The position numbers and the translations under genes are program-made. DNA of 64,000 nt, from the NCBI GenBank assembly GCA_964401835.1, contig CAYNZP010000003.1:124001-188000 (forward strand), given 5' to 3'. Below are positions 24,090 through 31,675 of the stretch, piece after piece. The notes under the pieces are model-generated. The model worked only from the letters and a program-made list of their open reading frames with translations, was not told the DNA's origin and made no database searches. How positions within the stretch are numbered: position 1 is the stretch's first letter; each line of letters starts with the position of its first letter. Source of the stretch: CAYNZP01 sp964401835. Lineage in GTDB: Bacteria > Planctomycetota > Phycisphaerae > SM23-33.

Positions 24090-25028
24090 TTATTGCCTTA
24101 TAAACTTATCGCCCTTTGTAACTCGATAGCCGTTAACAAAATCTTTCCACGCCATAAGCCGTTTACCGGCAGGCTTGATTTCCAGAATTTTCAGCCGCCC
24201 TTTACCGGTCGCAACAAGCAAATCTTCATCGACCTGCCCGGGAGGCAATTCCTGCGTCTGGTCCAGCGATTCAGCCCGGGCAATCACAACCGACCTTTCT
24301 TTGCCACCGACGTGTCGGAAAACCGCATGCCCGCCCGGCCAGGGCCAGGTTCCGTGAATCTGATTACGGATAGTAACAGCTTCTGCAGTCCAGTCTATAA
24401 TTCCGTCACTTTTTTCCAGCTTCGGAGCAAGCGTAGCCTTTGATTCATCCTGCTTTTCGCCCTGCGTCTGTCCGCTGGTGAGCTTTTCGATTGTTTTGCA
24501 AATTACTTCGCTGCCAACTTCTGAAAGACGGATCTTCAACTCATCGGCGGTTTCATGGGGAAGGATTTGAGTTTCGGCCATGAAATGGATATCGCCTGCG
24601 TCCATCTTGTCTACAAGGGAAAACGTCGTAACACCGGTTTTTTCATATCCCCTGATAATCGCCCAATTGACTGGAGCAGCCCCCCGCAACTGGGGCAAAA
24701 TCGAACCGTGAAGATTAATTGCACCCAGACGGGCTGCGTCTCTTACAGGGCTTTTTATCAGCTGACCGAAATCAACAATGACGATTAAGTCGGCATCGGC
24801 ACGGCGTATTTGCGAGATAAATTCTTCGGTATTTATGTTCGCACATTCAGTAACTTCCAGACCTTCCTGCTCGGCTGCCTGTGCCAGAGGAGTTGCGCGC
24901 AGTTTTCCTCCACGCCCGGCTGGCCTGGACGGCTGGGAAAAAACCCTTACCAACTCATGCTCCGTCTTCAGGATCGCCCTGAAAGACGGAACCGCAAATA
25001 TCCCACTGCCACAAAAGATTAATCGCAC
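24090..25028 (-). CDS. fmt: Methionyl-tRNA formyltransferase
   Basis: 312 residues. It formylates initiator Met-tRNA using 10-formyltetrahydrofolate. The N-terminal domain shows MRLIFCGSGIFAVPSF and the signature INLHGSILPQLRGAAPVNWAI, carrying the catalytic His. TTFSLVDKMDAGDIH follows, and the C-terminal OB domain begins around residue 205 (IDWTAEAVTIRNQIHGTWPWPG). No def gene is adjacent in this window; fmt leads the operon with rsmB and smpB. It diverges from top6B across a 218-base spacer. Confidence 0.95.
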   Translation of the reverse strand: MRLIFCGSGIFAVPSFRAILKTEHELVRVFSQPSRPAGRGGKLRATPLAQAAEQEGLEVTECANINTEEFISQIRRADADLIVIVDFGQLIKSPVRDAARLGAINLHGSILPQLRGAAPVNWAIIRGYEKTGVTTFSLVDKMDAGDIHFMAETQILPHETADELKIRLSEVGSEVICKTIEKLTSGQTQGEKQDESKATLAPKLEKSDGIIDWTAEAVTIRNQIHGTWPWPGGHAVFRHVGGKERSVVIARAESLDQTQELPPGQVDEDLLVATGKGRLKILEIKPAGKRLMAWKDFVNGYRVTKGDKFIRQ

Positions 25029-25164
25029 ATCACACCTCTTACTGAGTATTTTGCAACACCAGGTTCCCGCGACAAGTGAAAAATGCGCTTAATTGATTTT
25101 TGCTTCGTCAGGTTGAGCAGATAATTCGAAATGATAGGTTGAAATGATCTCGTTGAGGATGCCC

Positions 25165-25193
25165 TTGACGCAGTGCGAAAACAAACTTAGAGT
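25165..25193 (+). promoter_or_regulatory. Likely promoter of the topoisomerase VI B gene
   Basis: TTGACG at 25165-25170, a 17-base spacer and TAGAGT at 25188-25193. The -10 box lies inside a perfect 14-bp palindrome at 25187-25200, listed separately. Confidence 0.6.
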
Positions 25194-25200
25194 ACTCTAA
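25187..25200. promoter_or_regulatory. Perfect palindrome over the -10 region, candidate operator
   Basis: TTAGAGTACTCTAA reads identically on both strands and covers the proposed -10 box, 47 bases before the top6B ATG. A dimeric repressor bound there would block the polymerase. The binding protein is not identifiable. Confidence 0.45.
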
Positions 25201-25246
25201 ACGTAGCTATCACAGGGAAGTTGATTAAAAAAAAGAGGCATCACGG

Positions 25247-27034
25247 ATGGCCAAGCTTGCAAAGAAGAAAAAAACTGCATTAAAGAAAACCGCCAAGACC
25301 AAAACTAAATCCAGGCCAAAACCTACCAAAGCCAAGGCCGCAAAAAAAGTCACCAAAAAGGTTACCCAAAAAACCGCTAAAAAAACTCCGGCAAAGGAAC
25401 CGAAGATTAAAACCGCCACAAAGCGGCGCGGTTCCTACGCAACGGCTGAAAGCATGGCCAAGGCACAGCGGAGTATTTCTGTCAGTGAATTTTTCGCCAA
25501 GAATCGACACCTTCTGGGTTTTGACAATCCGAGAAAGGCGCTGCTTACCACGGTCAAAGAGGCTGTTGATAACGCACTCGACGCATGCGAAGAAGCCGGA
25601 ATCTTGCCGGTAGTTGAAATCTGGATAGAGCAAAAAAGCGAAACCCACTTTGCTGTCATCGTTCAGGACAACGGCCCCGGTATCGTCAAAAGCCAAATCC
25701 CCAACATCTTCGGCAAGTTGCTATACGGCAGCAAATTTCACAGCCTCCGTATGAGCCGGGGCCAGCAAGGCATCGGCATTTCCGCTGCCGGCATGTACGG
25801 TCTGCTTACTACCGGTCAGCCGGTCAAGATAACGTCGCGCACCTCCCCGCGAGCCAATGCGCATTACTATGAATTGCAGATAGACACCGCGAAAAACCGT
25901 CCTGACATAATTCGTGACGATGTCATTGAATGGGAAACTGCAAGAGGAACCCGTGTTGAGATAAATCTCGAAGCCAAGTATCTGCGAGGCAAGCAAAGCG
26001 TTGACGATTATCTTCAGCAGTCCGCCATTGCCAATCCGCACGTAACGCTGATTTATCACGCACCTGACGGGCGAATCGACACATACAAGGGGAGCGTCAA
26101 GGAACTTCCGCCAATAGCCAAGGAAGTCCGCCCGCACCCTTACGGCGTCGAACTTGGTGTGCTTTACAAGATGATGGCCGATACCAAGGCAAAGACGATC
26201 CAGCAATTCCTCACCAGCGAGTTTTCCCGCATCTCGCCGCGAGTTGCCAAGGAAATACTCGAACGTGCTGGCATTAAAGCCACCACACGCCCGAGACGGC
26301 TCAACGGCGAAGCAGCCAAGGCGATTTATGAGTCTATCCAGGAAACACAGATAATGGCCCCGGCAACCGATTGCGTTGTCCCCATTGGCCAGGAGCAACT
26401 TATCAAAGGCCTGAAAGAAGTCATCGAGGCCGAATTTTACACAGCCACCTCGCGCCGGCCGGCTGTTTATCGTGGTAATCCATTCATCATCGAAGCTGCC
26501 CTTGCATTTGGAAAACCGGAAGATAAAAGCTCCAAAAAGGAAGCCGAAGTTATAGATTTCGAACAAGAGATTGAAGAATCACAGCAAGCCAAGCTGATAC
26601 GCTTTGCCAACCGCGTCCCGCTGCAATACCAACAGGGAGCCTGTGCCATCACAAAATCCGTAACTGGTACGAAGTGGAAATTGTACGGCGTAAGTCAACC
26701 TCGCGGCGGCCTGCCAACCGGTCCAATTACGGTTGTTTTGCACATGGCCTCGGTTTGGGTGCCCTTCACGAGCGAATCGAAGGAGGCAATCGCAAGCTAT
26801 CCGGAAATCATCAAGGAGATTCGCCTGGCCCTACAGGAATGTGGCCGAAAACTCGCCACACACATTCGCAAGGCTGTCAGGATTAAACAGGAACTCAAAA
26901 AACGAAGCTATATCGAAAAATACATCCCCGCCATTGGTGAGGCACTGCGTGATATCCTTGAACTCAAGGAAAAGCAGGTTAATAAGGTATGCAACGACCT
27001 CAAGGATGTACTGGAAAGAAGCAGAAAGTTCTAA
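25247..27034 (+). CDS. top6B: DNA topoisomerase VI subunit B with histone-H1-like N-terminal tail
   Basis: 595 residues. The B subunit is the GHKL ATPase that drives strand passage by the type IIB topoisomerase; cleavage needs subunit A, which is not encoded in this window. ATPase motifs are clear: N-box VKEAVDNALDACEEA, G1 VQDNGPGI, G2 SRGQQGIGISAAGMYG, and a transducer with the switch Lys expected in AITKSVTGTKWK. Residues 1 to about 62 are a Lys/Ala/Thr-rich tail resembling histone H1, absent from archaeal Top6B, which probably binds DNA. ATG 25247 follows AGAGG. It is flanked by fmt (divergent) and a DUF2203 gene (convergent). Confidence 0.93.
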   Translation: MAKLAKKKKTALKKTAKTKTKSRPKPTKAKAAKKVTKKVTQKTAKKTPAKEPKIKTATKRRGSYATAESMAKAQRSISVSEFFAKNRHLLGFDNPRKALLTTVKEAVDNALDACEEAGILPVVEIWIEQKSETHFAVIVQDNGPGIVKSQIPNIFGKLLYGSKFHSLRMSRGQQGIGISAAGMYGLLTTGQPVKITSRTSPRANAHYYELQIDTAKNRPDIIRDDVIEWETARGTRVEINLEAKYLRGKQSVDDYLQQSAIANPHVTLIYHAPDGRIDTYKGSVKELPPIAKEVRPHPYGVELGVLYKMMADTKAKTIQQFLTSEFSRISPRVAKEILERAGIKATTRPRRLNGEAAKAIYESIQETQIMAPATDCVVPIGQEQLIKGLKEVIEAEFYTATSRRPAVYRGNPFIIEAALAFGKPEDKSSKKEAEVIDFEQEIEESQQAKLIRFANRVPLQYQQGACAITKSVTGTKWKLYGVSQPRGGLPTGPITVVLHMASVWVPFTSESKEAIASYPEIIKEIRLALQECGRKLATHIRKAVRIKQELKKRSYIEKYIPAIGEALRDILELKEKQVNKVCNDLKDVLERSRKF

Positions 27035-27036
27035 TT

Positions 27037-27492
27037 TCAGACTGCTGCAACTTTGCTGGTAACAAGTGTCTCGAGTGGCTGGCGGGCAGTAAAATCGGCT
27101 CCAAATTCTCGCCAGTGATTTACCTGATTCTCGCCATATTTCCAGCAAAGCCGGATTTCCCGCCCGTCGATTACGAATGGAAAATCGACGACACCGTCTG
27201 TCCAGTCAGTTAATTCGACTCCGATTGTGTCGAGTTCCTCAATGTATAAATGAAGCTTGTCAGCTATTTCGACAATTTCATCCTGCGTGGATTCACATTT
27301 GTCTATGTCGCCATCGAATTCGGCAATTTCGATAATTTCCTGAAGATCCAACAGCCTGGAATAATCATCAATAATGTCGGTTACGATGCGCTTAAGAAGC
27401 ACCAGCGAACGATTCGCCTGTTCAATTGTGAAAAATCGCAGGTTATTGGTCGCCGAATATCCATTATCCAGTTGTTCAATGCATCTGGTCAT
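27037..27492 (-). CDS. DUF2203 family protein
   Basis: 151 residues, function unknown. The family pattern is clear: the opening RFFTIEQANRSLVLLKRIV, a helical middle, then LDTIGVELTDWTDGVVDFPF and REIRLCWKYGENQVNHWREF. The protein looks soluble and cytosolic, with acidic helices between. It converges with top6B, the stops two bases apart. AAGGAAAG lies just before the ATG. The family is known from many bacteria, but no biochemical role is established to my knowledge. Confidence 0.85.
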   Translation of the reverse strand: MTRCIEQLDNGYSATNNLRFFTIEQANRSLVLLKRIVTDIIDDYSRLLDLQEIIEIAEFDGDIDKCESTQDEIVEIADKLHLYIEELDTIGVELTDWTDGVVDFPFVIDGREIRLCWKYGENQVNHWREFGADFTARQPLETLVTSKVAAV

Positions 27493-27614
27493 TGCTCTTT
27501 CCTTTTGTTGCTGTTGGTTTAGGACTTATCGGCAAATGATGAGAAAAAACATGAATAAACAAACCCCAGGGGGGAAAACTTGGCAAAATCGGTCCGAAAG
27601 CTTATCCTCTTGCC

Positions 27615-28478
27615 ATGTTTGGATTTTTTAACGTCAACAAGCCTTCAGGCCCGACCAGCCACGACTTTGTCGCAGCCGTGCGGCGAAAGCTTCCTCGCGG
27701 AGTAAAGGTCGGCCATGCCGGAACGCTCGACCCCTTTGCCGATGGAGTCCTTGTCCTGTGCGTTGGGCCGGCAACACGCCTGGTAAACTTCGTTCAGGAT
27801 GCACCCAAACGTTACGTCGCGCAAGTAATGCTTGGAGCTACCAGCAGCACCGATGATATTGAGGGTGAAATCACACAAACAACAGCTGCCACCGCTCCGG
27901 AAAAACAGGCAGTGTCGCAGGTATTGGAAAAATTCGTCGGCAAAATTGACCAGATTCCCCCTACCCACTCAGCTGTACATGTAAACGGCCAACGCGCATA
28001 TAAAATCGCACGGGCCGGTGAAAAAGTTGAACTCCAGGCAAAGAAAGTCGAAATCTACTCCATCGATTTGCTTTCCTATGAATATCCGCTGCTCAAAATC
28101 GACGTTAAATGCGGCAGTGGAACCTATATCCGCTCGCTGGCCCGCGATATCGGCTGCGAACTTTCGGTCGGCGGATATTGTTCAAAGCTCACACGAACAG
28201 AGATAGGCTCGTTTAAGATTAAAAACGCTGTCGATGTAGATTGTTTGGATTTACAAAGCGATTTGATTTCGCCATTAGTGGCCTTGGAAAATCTCGAAAA
28301 GATTCAAGCCGATGAAGCAGATGTCCGCAGACTTGCCTTGGGACAAGCTGTTACACTGGAGCAACCTTGCCAGGGTAATCGCCAATGCGCAGTTGTAGAC
28401 AAACACAACAATCTCGTTGCACTTGCTAATAGTTCTGAAAACGGCTTGATGCTAAAACCGAATAAGGTTTTCGTGTAA
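27615..28478 (+). CDS. truB: tRNA pseudouridine-55 synthase TruB
   Basis: 287 residues. It isomerises U55 in the T-loop of tRNAs. The N-terminal signature FFNVNKPSGPTSHDFV and the catalytic Asp motif GHAGTLDPFADGVLVL are present, followed by KRYVAQVMLGATSSTDD and the KCGSGTYIRSLARDIG motif. A C-terminal PUA-like domain with LALGQAVTLEQP ends the protein. It is on its own here, not in the usual rbfA-truB context. The nearest upstream gene is on the other strand, so it has its own promoter somewhere in 27493-27614; none was identified. Confidence 0.95.
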   Translation: MFGFFNVNKPSGPTSHDFVAAVRRKLPRGVKVGHAGTLDPFADGVLVLCVGPATRLVNFVQDAPKRYVAQVMLGATSSTDDIEGEITQTTAATAPEKQAVSQVLEKFVGKIDQIPPTHSAVHVNGQRAYKIARAGEKVELQAKKVEIYSIDLLSYEYPLLKIDVKCGSGTYIRSLARDIGCELSVGGYCSKLTRTEIGSFKIKNAVDVDCLDLQSDLISPLVALENLEKIQADEADVRRLALGQAVTLEQPCQGNRQCAVVDKHNNLVALANSSENGLMLKPNKVFV

Positions 28479-28493
28479 AAGTGTTGGGGGCTC

Positions 28494-28925
28494 TCATTCA
28501 GCGTCTATGAGTTGTATTCTTTTTTCGTGTCGGCCGCCTTCGAATTCTGTCGTCAGCCAGAGATCGACTATTTTGAGGGCTTCTTCTATCGCCACCATTC
28601 GCTGTCCCAGTGAAAGGACATTGGCATTATTGTGCTGACGCCCTAGTTTCGCTGAGCGGATATCCCAACAAAGACTGCATCGAACCCCTTTTACGCGGTT
28701 GGCGACAATCGCTTCACCGTTTCCGCTTCCGCCAAGAACGATACCCCGCTCGAATTCCCCATCAGCTACGGATTGGGCTACAGGGCGAATAAAAATGGGA
28801 TAATCACAGCTTTCGTTGGAAAACGTGCCAAAATCTTTAACTTCATGGCCGTTTGAGAGAAGGTGCTGCTTGATCTTTTCCTTGTATTCAAAACCCGCGT
28901 GGTCGGAGCCGATTGCGATTTTCAT
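28494..28925 (-). CDS. rpiB: RpiB/LacAB-family sugar-phosphate isomerase, glutamate type
   Basis: 143 residues. The fold motifs match RpiB: MKIAIGSDHAGFEYKEKI, SCDYPIF and CWDIRSAKLGRQHNNANVLSL with the ring-opening His. The catalytic base position has no Cys: GIVLGGSGNGEAIVANRV matches the Glu-type enzymes known from actinobacteria. Substrate may be ribose 5-phosphate or another aldose phosphate such as allose 6-phosphate. GGAG lies six bases before the ATG at 28925; a longer frame to 29045 runs into the aroC terminator and gene and is rejected. Compare the Cys-type paralogue at 9920-10420. Confidence 0.9.
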   Translation of the reverse strand: MKIAIGSDHAGFEYKEKIKQHLLSNGHEVKDFGTFSNESCDYPIFIRPVAQSVADGEFERGIVLGGSGNGEAIVANRVKGVRCSLCWDIRSAKLGRQHNNANVLSLGQRMVAIEEALKIVDLWLTTEFEGGRHEKRIQLIDAE

Positions 28926-28941
28926 GTTAACTCCATTTTTC

Positions 28942-28972
28942 AAAAAAAACGGCGAGGCTTGAACGCCTCGCC
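28942..28972 (-). terminator. Intrinsic terminator of the aroA-aroC transcript
   Basis: On the reverse strand, GGCGAGGC and GCCTCGCC form an 8-bp stem with a 6-base loop, followed by eight T. It separates aroC from the rpiB-like gene downstream. Confidence 0.88.
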
Positions 28973-28996
28973 GCACATACCATAGTCTGGATAATT

Positions 28997-30205
28997 TTAG
29001 ACCGTATACTCGCCTTTGTTCCGCGGTTCGGTCATGTCTTCCCATTTCTTGTCGAGATTGGCCATACCGTACCAGCCGTGAGCCATAAACATGGCATCGG
29101 TGATTGAGATAGCGGTCATCGCCTCGGCTACCGGATACCAGCGTGGAAGCAGGCTGATGTCGCGACGGGTGATGGCTTCGAGTTTTTTCTCTTCCATCTT
29201 GATCATATCGACGGTGTCCTGATTCTTGGAAATCGTCGGGGTTGCCTTAATAGCGACACGCATGACGATATCTTCACCAGTTGTCATTCCGCCAAGGAAA
29301 CCACCGGCATTATTCGTATGGAAGCGGACCTTGCCGTCTTCAAGATAAGGCTGATCGTTCCACTCGCTGCCGAGCATCTCACCGGCCTTGTTGCCACCGC
29401 CAAATTCCAGTCCCGTCATTGCTGCTATGCTGCAAATAGCATGGGCAATGGTAGCTTTGAGTTTGTCGAAAACAGGCTCGCCCAGGCCGCCAGGTACACC
29501 GCGAACGACAACTTCGATGGCACCGCCGGCAGTGTCGCCAGCTTTGCGAACCTCGTCCAGATCGGCAATCATCTTCTCGGCCGCTTCGAGATCGCAACAG
29601 TTCAGATCGTTCTTGCGGTAGTTATTCTTGATCTCGTCAAAGGTCATCGTACCGTCGAAAACGCTTCGGCCTTTGATGCCGTGCGACTCAATGACGTGAG
29701 AGAGAATCTCGATGCCATAAGGTGCGAGCATCTGCTTGGCTACGGCACCACCGGCTACCCGGCAGACAGTCTCGCGACCACTGGCCCGGCCTGCACCGCA
29801 CCAGTCGCCATGTTCGCCATACCTGTAGAAAAAGGTCAATTCAGCGTGGCCGGGACGGATAACGTCTTTGACCGCACGGTATTGGTCAATGTGAATGTCC
29901 TGAGTATCTACGTTGCGAATAAGCAGGCCGATCGGTGCGCCTGTTGTTACGCCTTCAAACAAACCGCTGACAACCTCTACGCGGTCTGTCTCGAGACGTG
30001 GCGAGTCGATCTTGCTCTGCCCGGGGCGGCGTTTATCCAGTTCGTATTGGATTTTTTTTACGTCCAGTTTAATTCCGGCTGGTACGCCATTTACTATTGT
30101 AAACAGTGCACCGCCATAGCCGCTTTTCTCCGCGGTTTCATGCCAACCGTAGGATTCGCCACAAGCTGTTACCTGAAAAACACGTCCGAAAGTATTACCT
30201 AGCAC
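28997..30205 (-). CDS. aroC: Chorismate synthase, divergent
   Basis: 402 residues, slightly long. It makes chorismate from EPSP using reduced FMN, the last step of the shikimate pathway. Family motifs are clear: GNTFGRVFQVTACGES, YELDKRRPGQSKID, SGLFEGVTTGAPIGLLIRN, RPGHAEL, GVPGGLGEPVFDKL and NNAGGFLGGMTTGEDI. Two conserved spots differ: GESHG, with a catalytic His, reads GESYG, and the RGGGRSSARET loop reads CGAGRASGRET. The C-terminal RHDP motif reads RRDISL. GTG 30205 follows AGGAG at good spacing. It lies 19 bases downstream of aroA. Confidence 0.9.
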   Translation of the reverse strand: MLGNTFGRVFQVTACGESYGWHETAEKSGYGGALFTIVNGVPAGIKLDVKKIQYELDKRRPGQSKIDSPRLETDRVEVVSGLFEGVTTGAPIGLLIRNVDTQDIHIDQYRAVKDVIRPGHAELTFFYRYGEHGDWCGAGRASGRETVCRVAGGAVAKQMLAPYGIEILSHVIESHGIKGRSVFDGTMTFDEIKNNYRKNDLNCCDLEAAEKMIADLDEVRKAGDTAGGAIEVVVRGVPGGLGEPVFDKLKATIAHAICSIAAMTGLEFGGGNKAGEMLGSEWNDQPYLEDGKVRFHTNNAGGFLGGMTTGEDIVMRVAIKATPTISKNQDTVDMIKMEEKKLEAITRRDISLLPRWYPVAEAMTAISITDAMFMAHGWYGMANLDKKWEDMTEPRNKGEYTV

Positions 30206-30224
30206 TTCTATTCTCCTAGCCTAT

Positions 30225-31505
30225 CTAGTAACTATTCATGTCACAACCTATGCCAGTCATCTCGCTGACAAAGTCTGGAAATGTCTTTTTTACGCATTCT
30301 ACGCCAGAAATCAAGCTTTGTCCTGACGCAACAAGGGCTGCAACGGACAAAGTCATCACCATTCGGTGGTCAGCGAGGCTGTCAAGCCGGGCTCCGCGGA
30401 GCCTGCTTTTGCGTATAACCAGCCCGTCAGGGCGCTGGTCAATGTCGGTACCCATTGCAGTAAGTGCCTTGTGCATCTCGCTGATACGGTCACATTCCTT
30501 ATACCGGCAGACCTCGGCGTTTGTCAGGGTTGTCTCGCCATCGGCACATGCACCGACAACAGCCATGAGCATAAACTGGTCGATAAAGTCGTTGCAGTCA
30601 ATCTCGCAACCGGTGAGTTTGCTGGAGCGTGCGATTACTTCTTTATCTGTTATCTCGATATCTGCGCCCATCTTTTTAAGGACGTCTACAACCATCTTGT
30701 CGCCCTGGCAATCACTAAAATCCATGCCCGGCAGACGCACTTCGCTGTCGGGGGTGATTACTGCCGCAACTATCGGATACAGGGCAGCCGACCAGTCCAG
30801 TGGAATTTTGCTTTCAAACGCCCCCCACTTGGTCGGACCGTTTATTCGGTAGAGTTCGTAATTTTCGTTGGAATATTCGACTCCGCATTTATCGAGCCAA
30901 TCCAGTGTAACTCCAACCCATGGTTTTTCACCTGGACGATTGACCCTCAACTCGGTCGGTGCGTTGGCAAGAGCTGAGGCAATAAGCAAAGCCGAAACCG
31001 GCTGAGAGTCCATGCCGTCTATTTCCGCGCCCCCCCCGGAGAGCTTACCCTTGACTACTACTGGGGCGTGGCCGTCGCCTTTTGTACATACTGCCCTTCC
31101 GCCAAGCGAGTTAATCGCGTCGACCAAAGGCTGGCAGAGACGGATGTGTCGAATCGAATGATCCCCGCTGAGGACGGAGTAGCCTTCACAGCAGGCCGCC
31201 AAGGCCATGAAAAACCTAAGAATAATTCCACTGTTGCCGCAATCGATAATATCGTCAGGGGTTTTCAAATCGCCAGCTGTGCCAATCACCTCCCAGACCT
31301 TGTCAGCCTTTGGGGTAATTTCCGCACCGAACATTTCCAGTGCTTCGATGCCACGCATCCAGTCGTTGGATACAGCGGGAGCAATAATCTTGCTGGTGCC
31401 CTCGGCCAGTGCAGCCATGATAAGCGCACGAAAAGAATGGCTCTTGTTGGGCGGTATCCTAATAGAGCCTCGTAAATTTGGCGAACTACCTACTTTAAGG
31501 TCCAT
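30225..31505 (-). CDS. aroA: 3-phosphoshikimate 1-carboxyvinyltransferase (EPSP synthase), divergent
   Basis: 426 residues. It joins phosphoenolpyruvate to shikimate 3-phosphate. The two-domain inverted-barrel motifs are recognisable though altered: PPNKSHSFRALIMAAL (usual PGDKSISHRAL), CGNSGIILRFFMALAA (usual NAGTAMRPL), DSQPVSALLIASALA, NDFIDQFMLMA with the catalytic Asp, RYKECDRISEM and DHRMVMTLSVAALV. The PEP-site Lys and Arg are kept. The positions equal to Thr97 and Pro101 of the E. coli enzyme are Ile and Phe, which matters for glyphosate binding. First gene of the aroA-aroC pair. Confidence 0.9.
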   Translation of the reverse strand: MDLKVGSSPNLRGSIRIPPNKSHSFRALIMAALAEGTSKIIAPAVSNDWMRGIEALEMFGAEITPKADKVWEVIGTAGDLKTPDDIIDCGNSGIILRFFMALAACCEGYSVLSGDHSIRHIRLCQPLVDAINSLGGRAVCTKGDGHAPVVVKGKLSGGGAEIDGMDSQPVSALLIASALANAPTELRVNRPGEKPWVGVTLDWLDKCGVEYSNENYELYRINGPTKWGAFESKIPLDWSAALYPIVAAVITPDSEVRLPGMDFSDCQGDKMVVDVLKKMGADIEITDKEVIARSSKLTGCEIDCNDFIDQFMLMAVVGACADGETTLTNAEVCRYKECDRISEMHKALTAMGTDIDQRPDGLVIRKSRLRGARLDSLADHRMVMTLSVAALVASGQSLISGVECVKKTFPDFVSEMTGIGCDMNSY

Positions 31506-31611
31506 CTTTGCTCCTGGAATTTCGACATATGCTAATTGAATGAAGTATAGTATTCAAGCTTTGGAATGCGACGCCAAAGAGAATGAAAAAGCGTTTTCTC
31601 TGAAAAAGGAT

Positions 31612-31652
31612 AAAAAAAAACAGACCTGCCAGTAACTAACGGACAGGTCTGT
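31612..31652 (-). terminator. Intrinsic terminator of recA
   Basis: On the reverse strand a 9-bp perfect stem (ACAGACCTG with CAGGTCTGT), extended by mismatched pairs, is followed by nine T. Confidence 0.92.
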
Positions 31653-31675
31653 ATCTTTAACTCTCTAATATTACT

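Noticed and set aside
25721..26566. 281-residue reverse-strand ORF
   Set aside because: Antisense shadow of top6B with no recognisable domain.
29318..30202. 294-residue + strand ORF
   Set aside because: Antisense shadow of aroC, which has clear chorismate synthase motifs.
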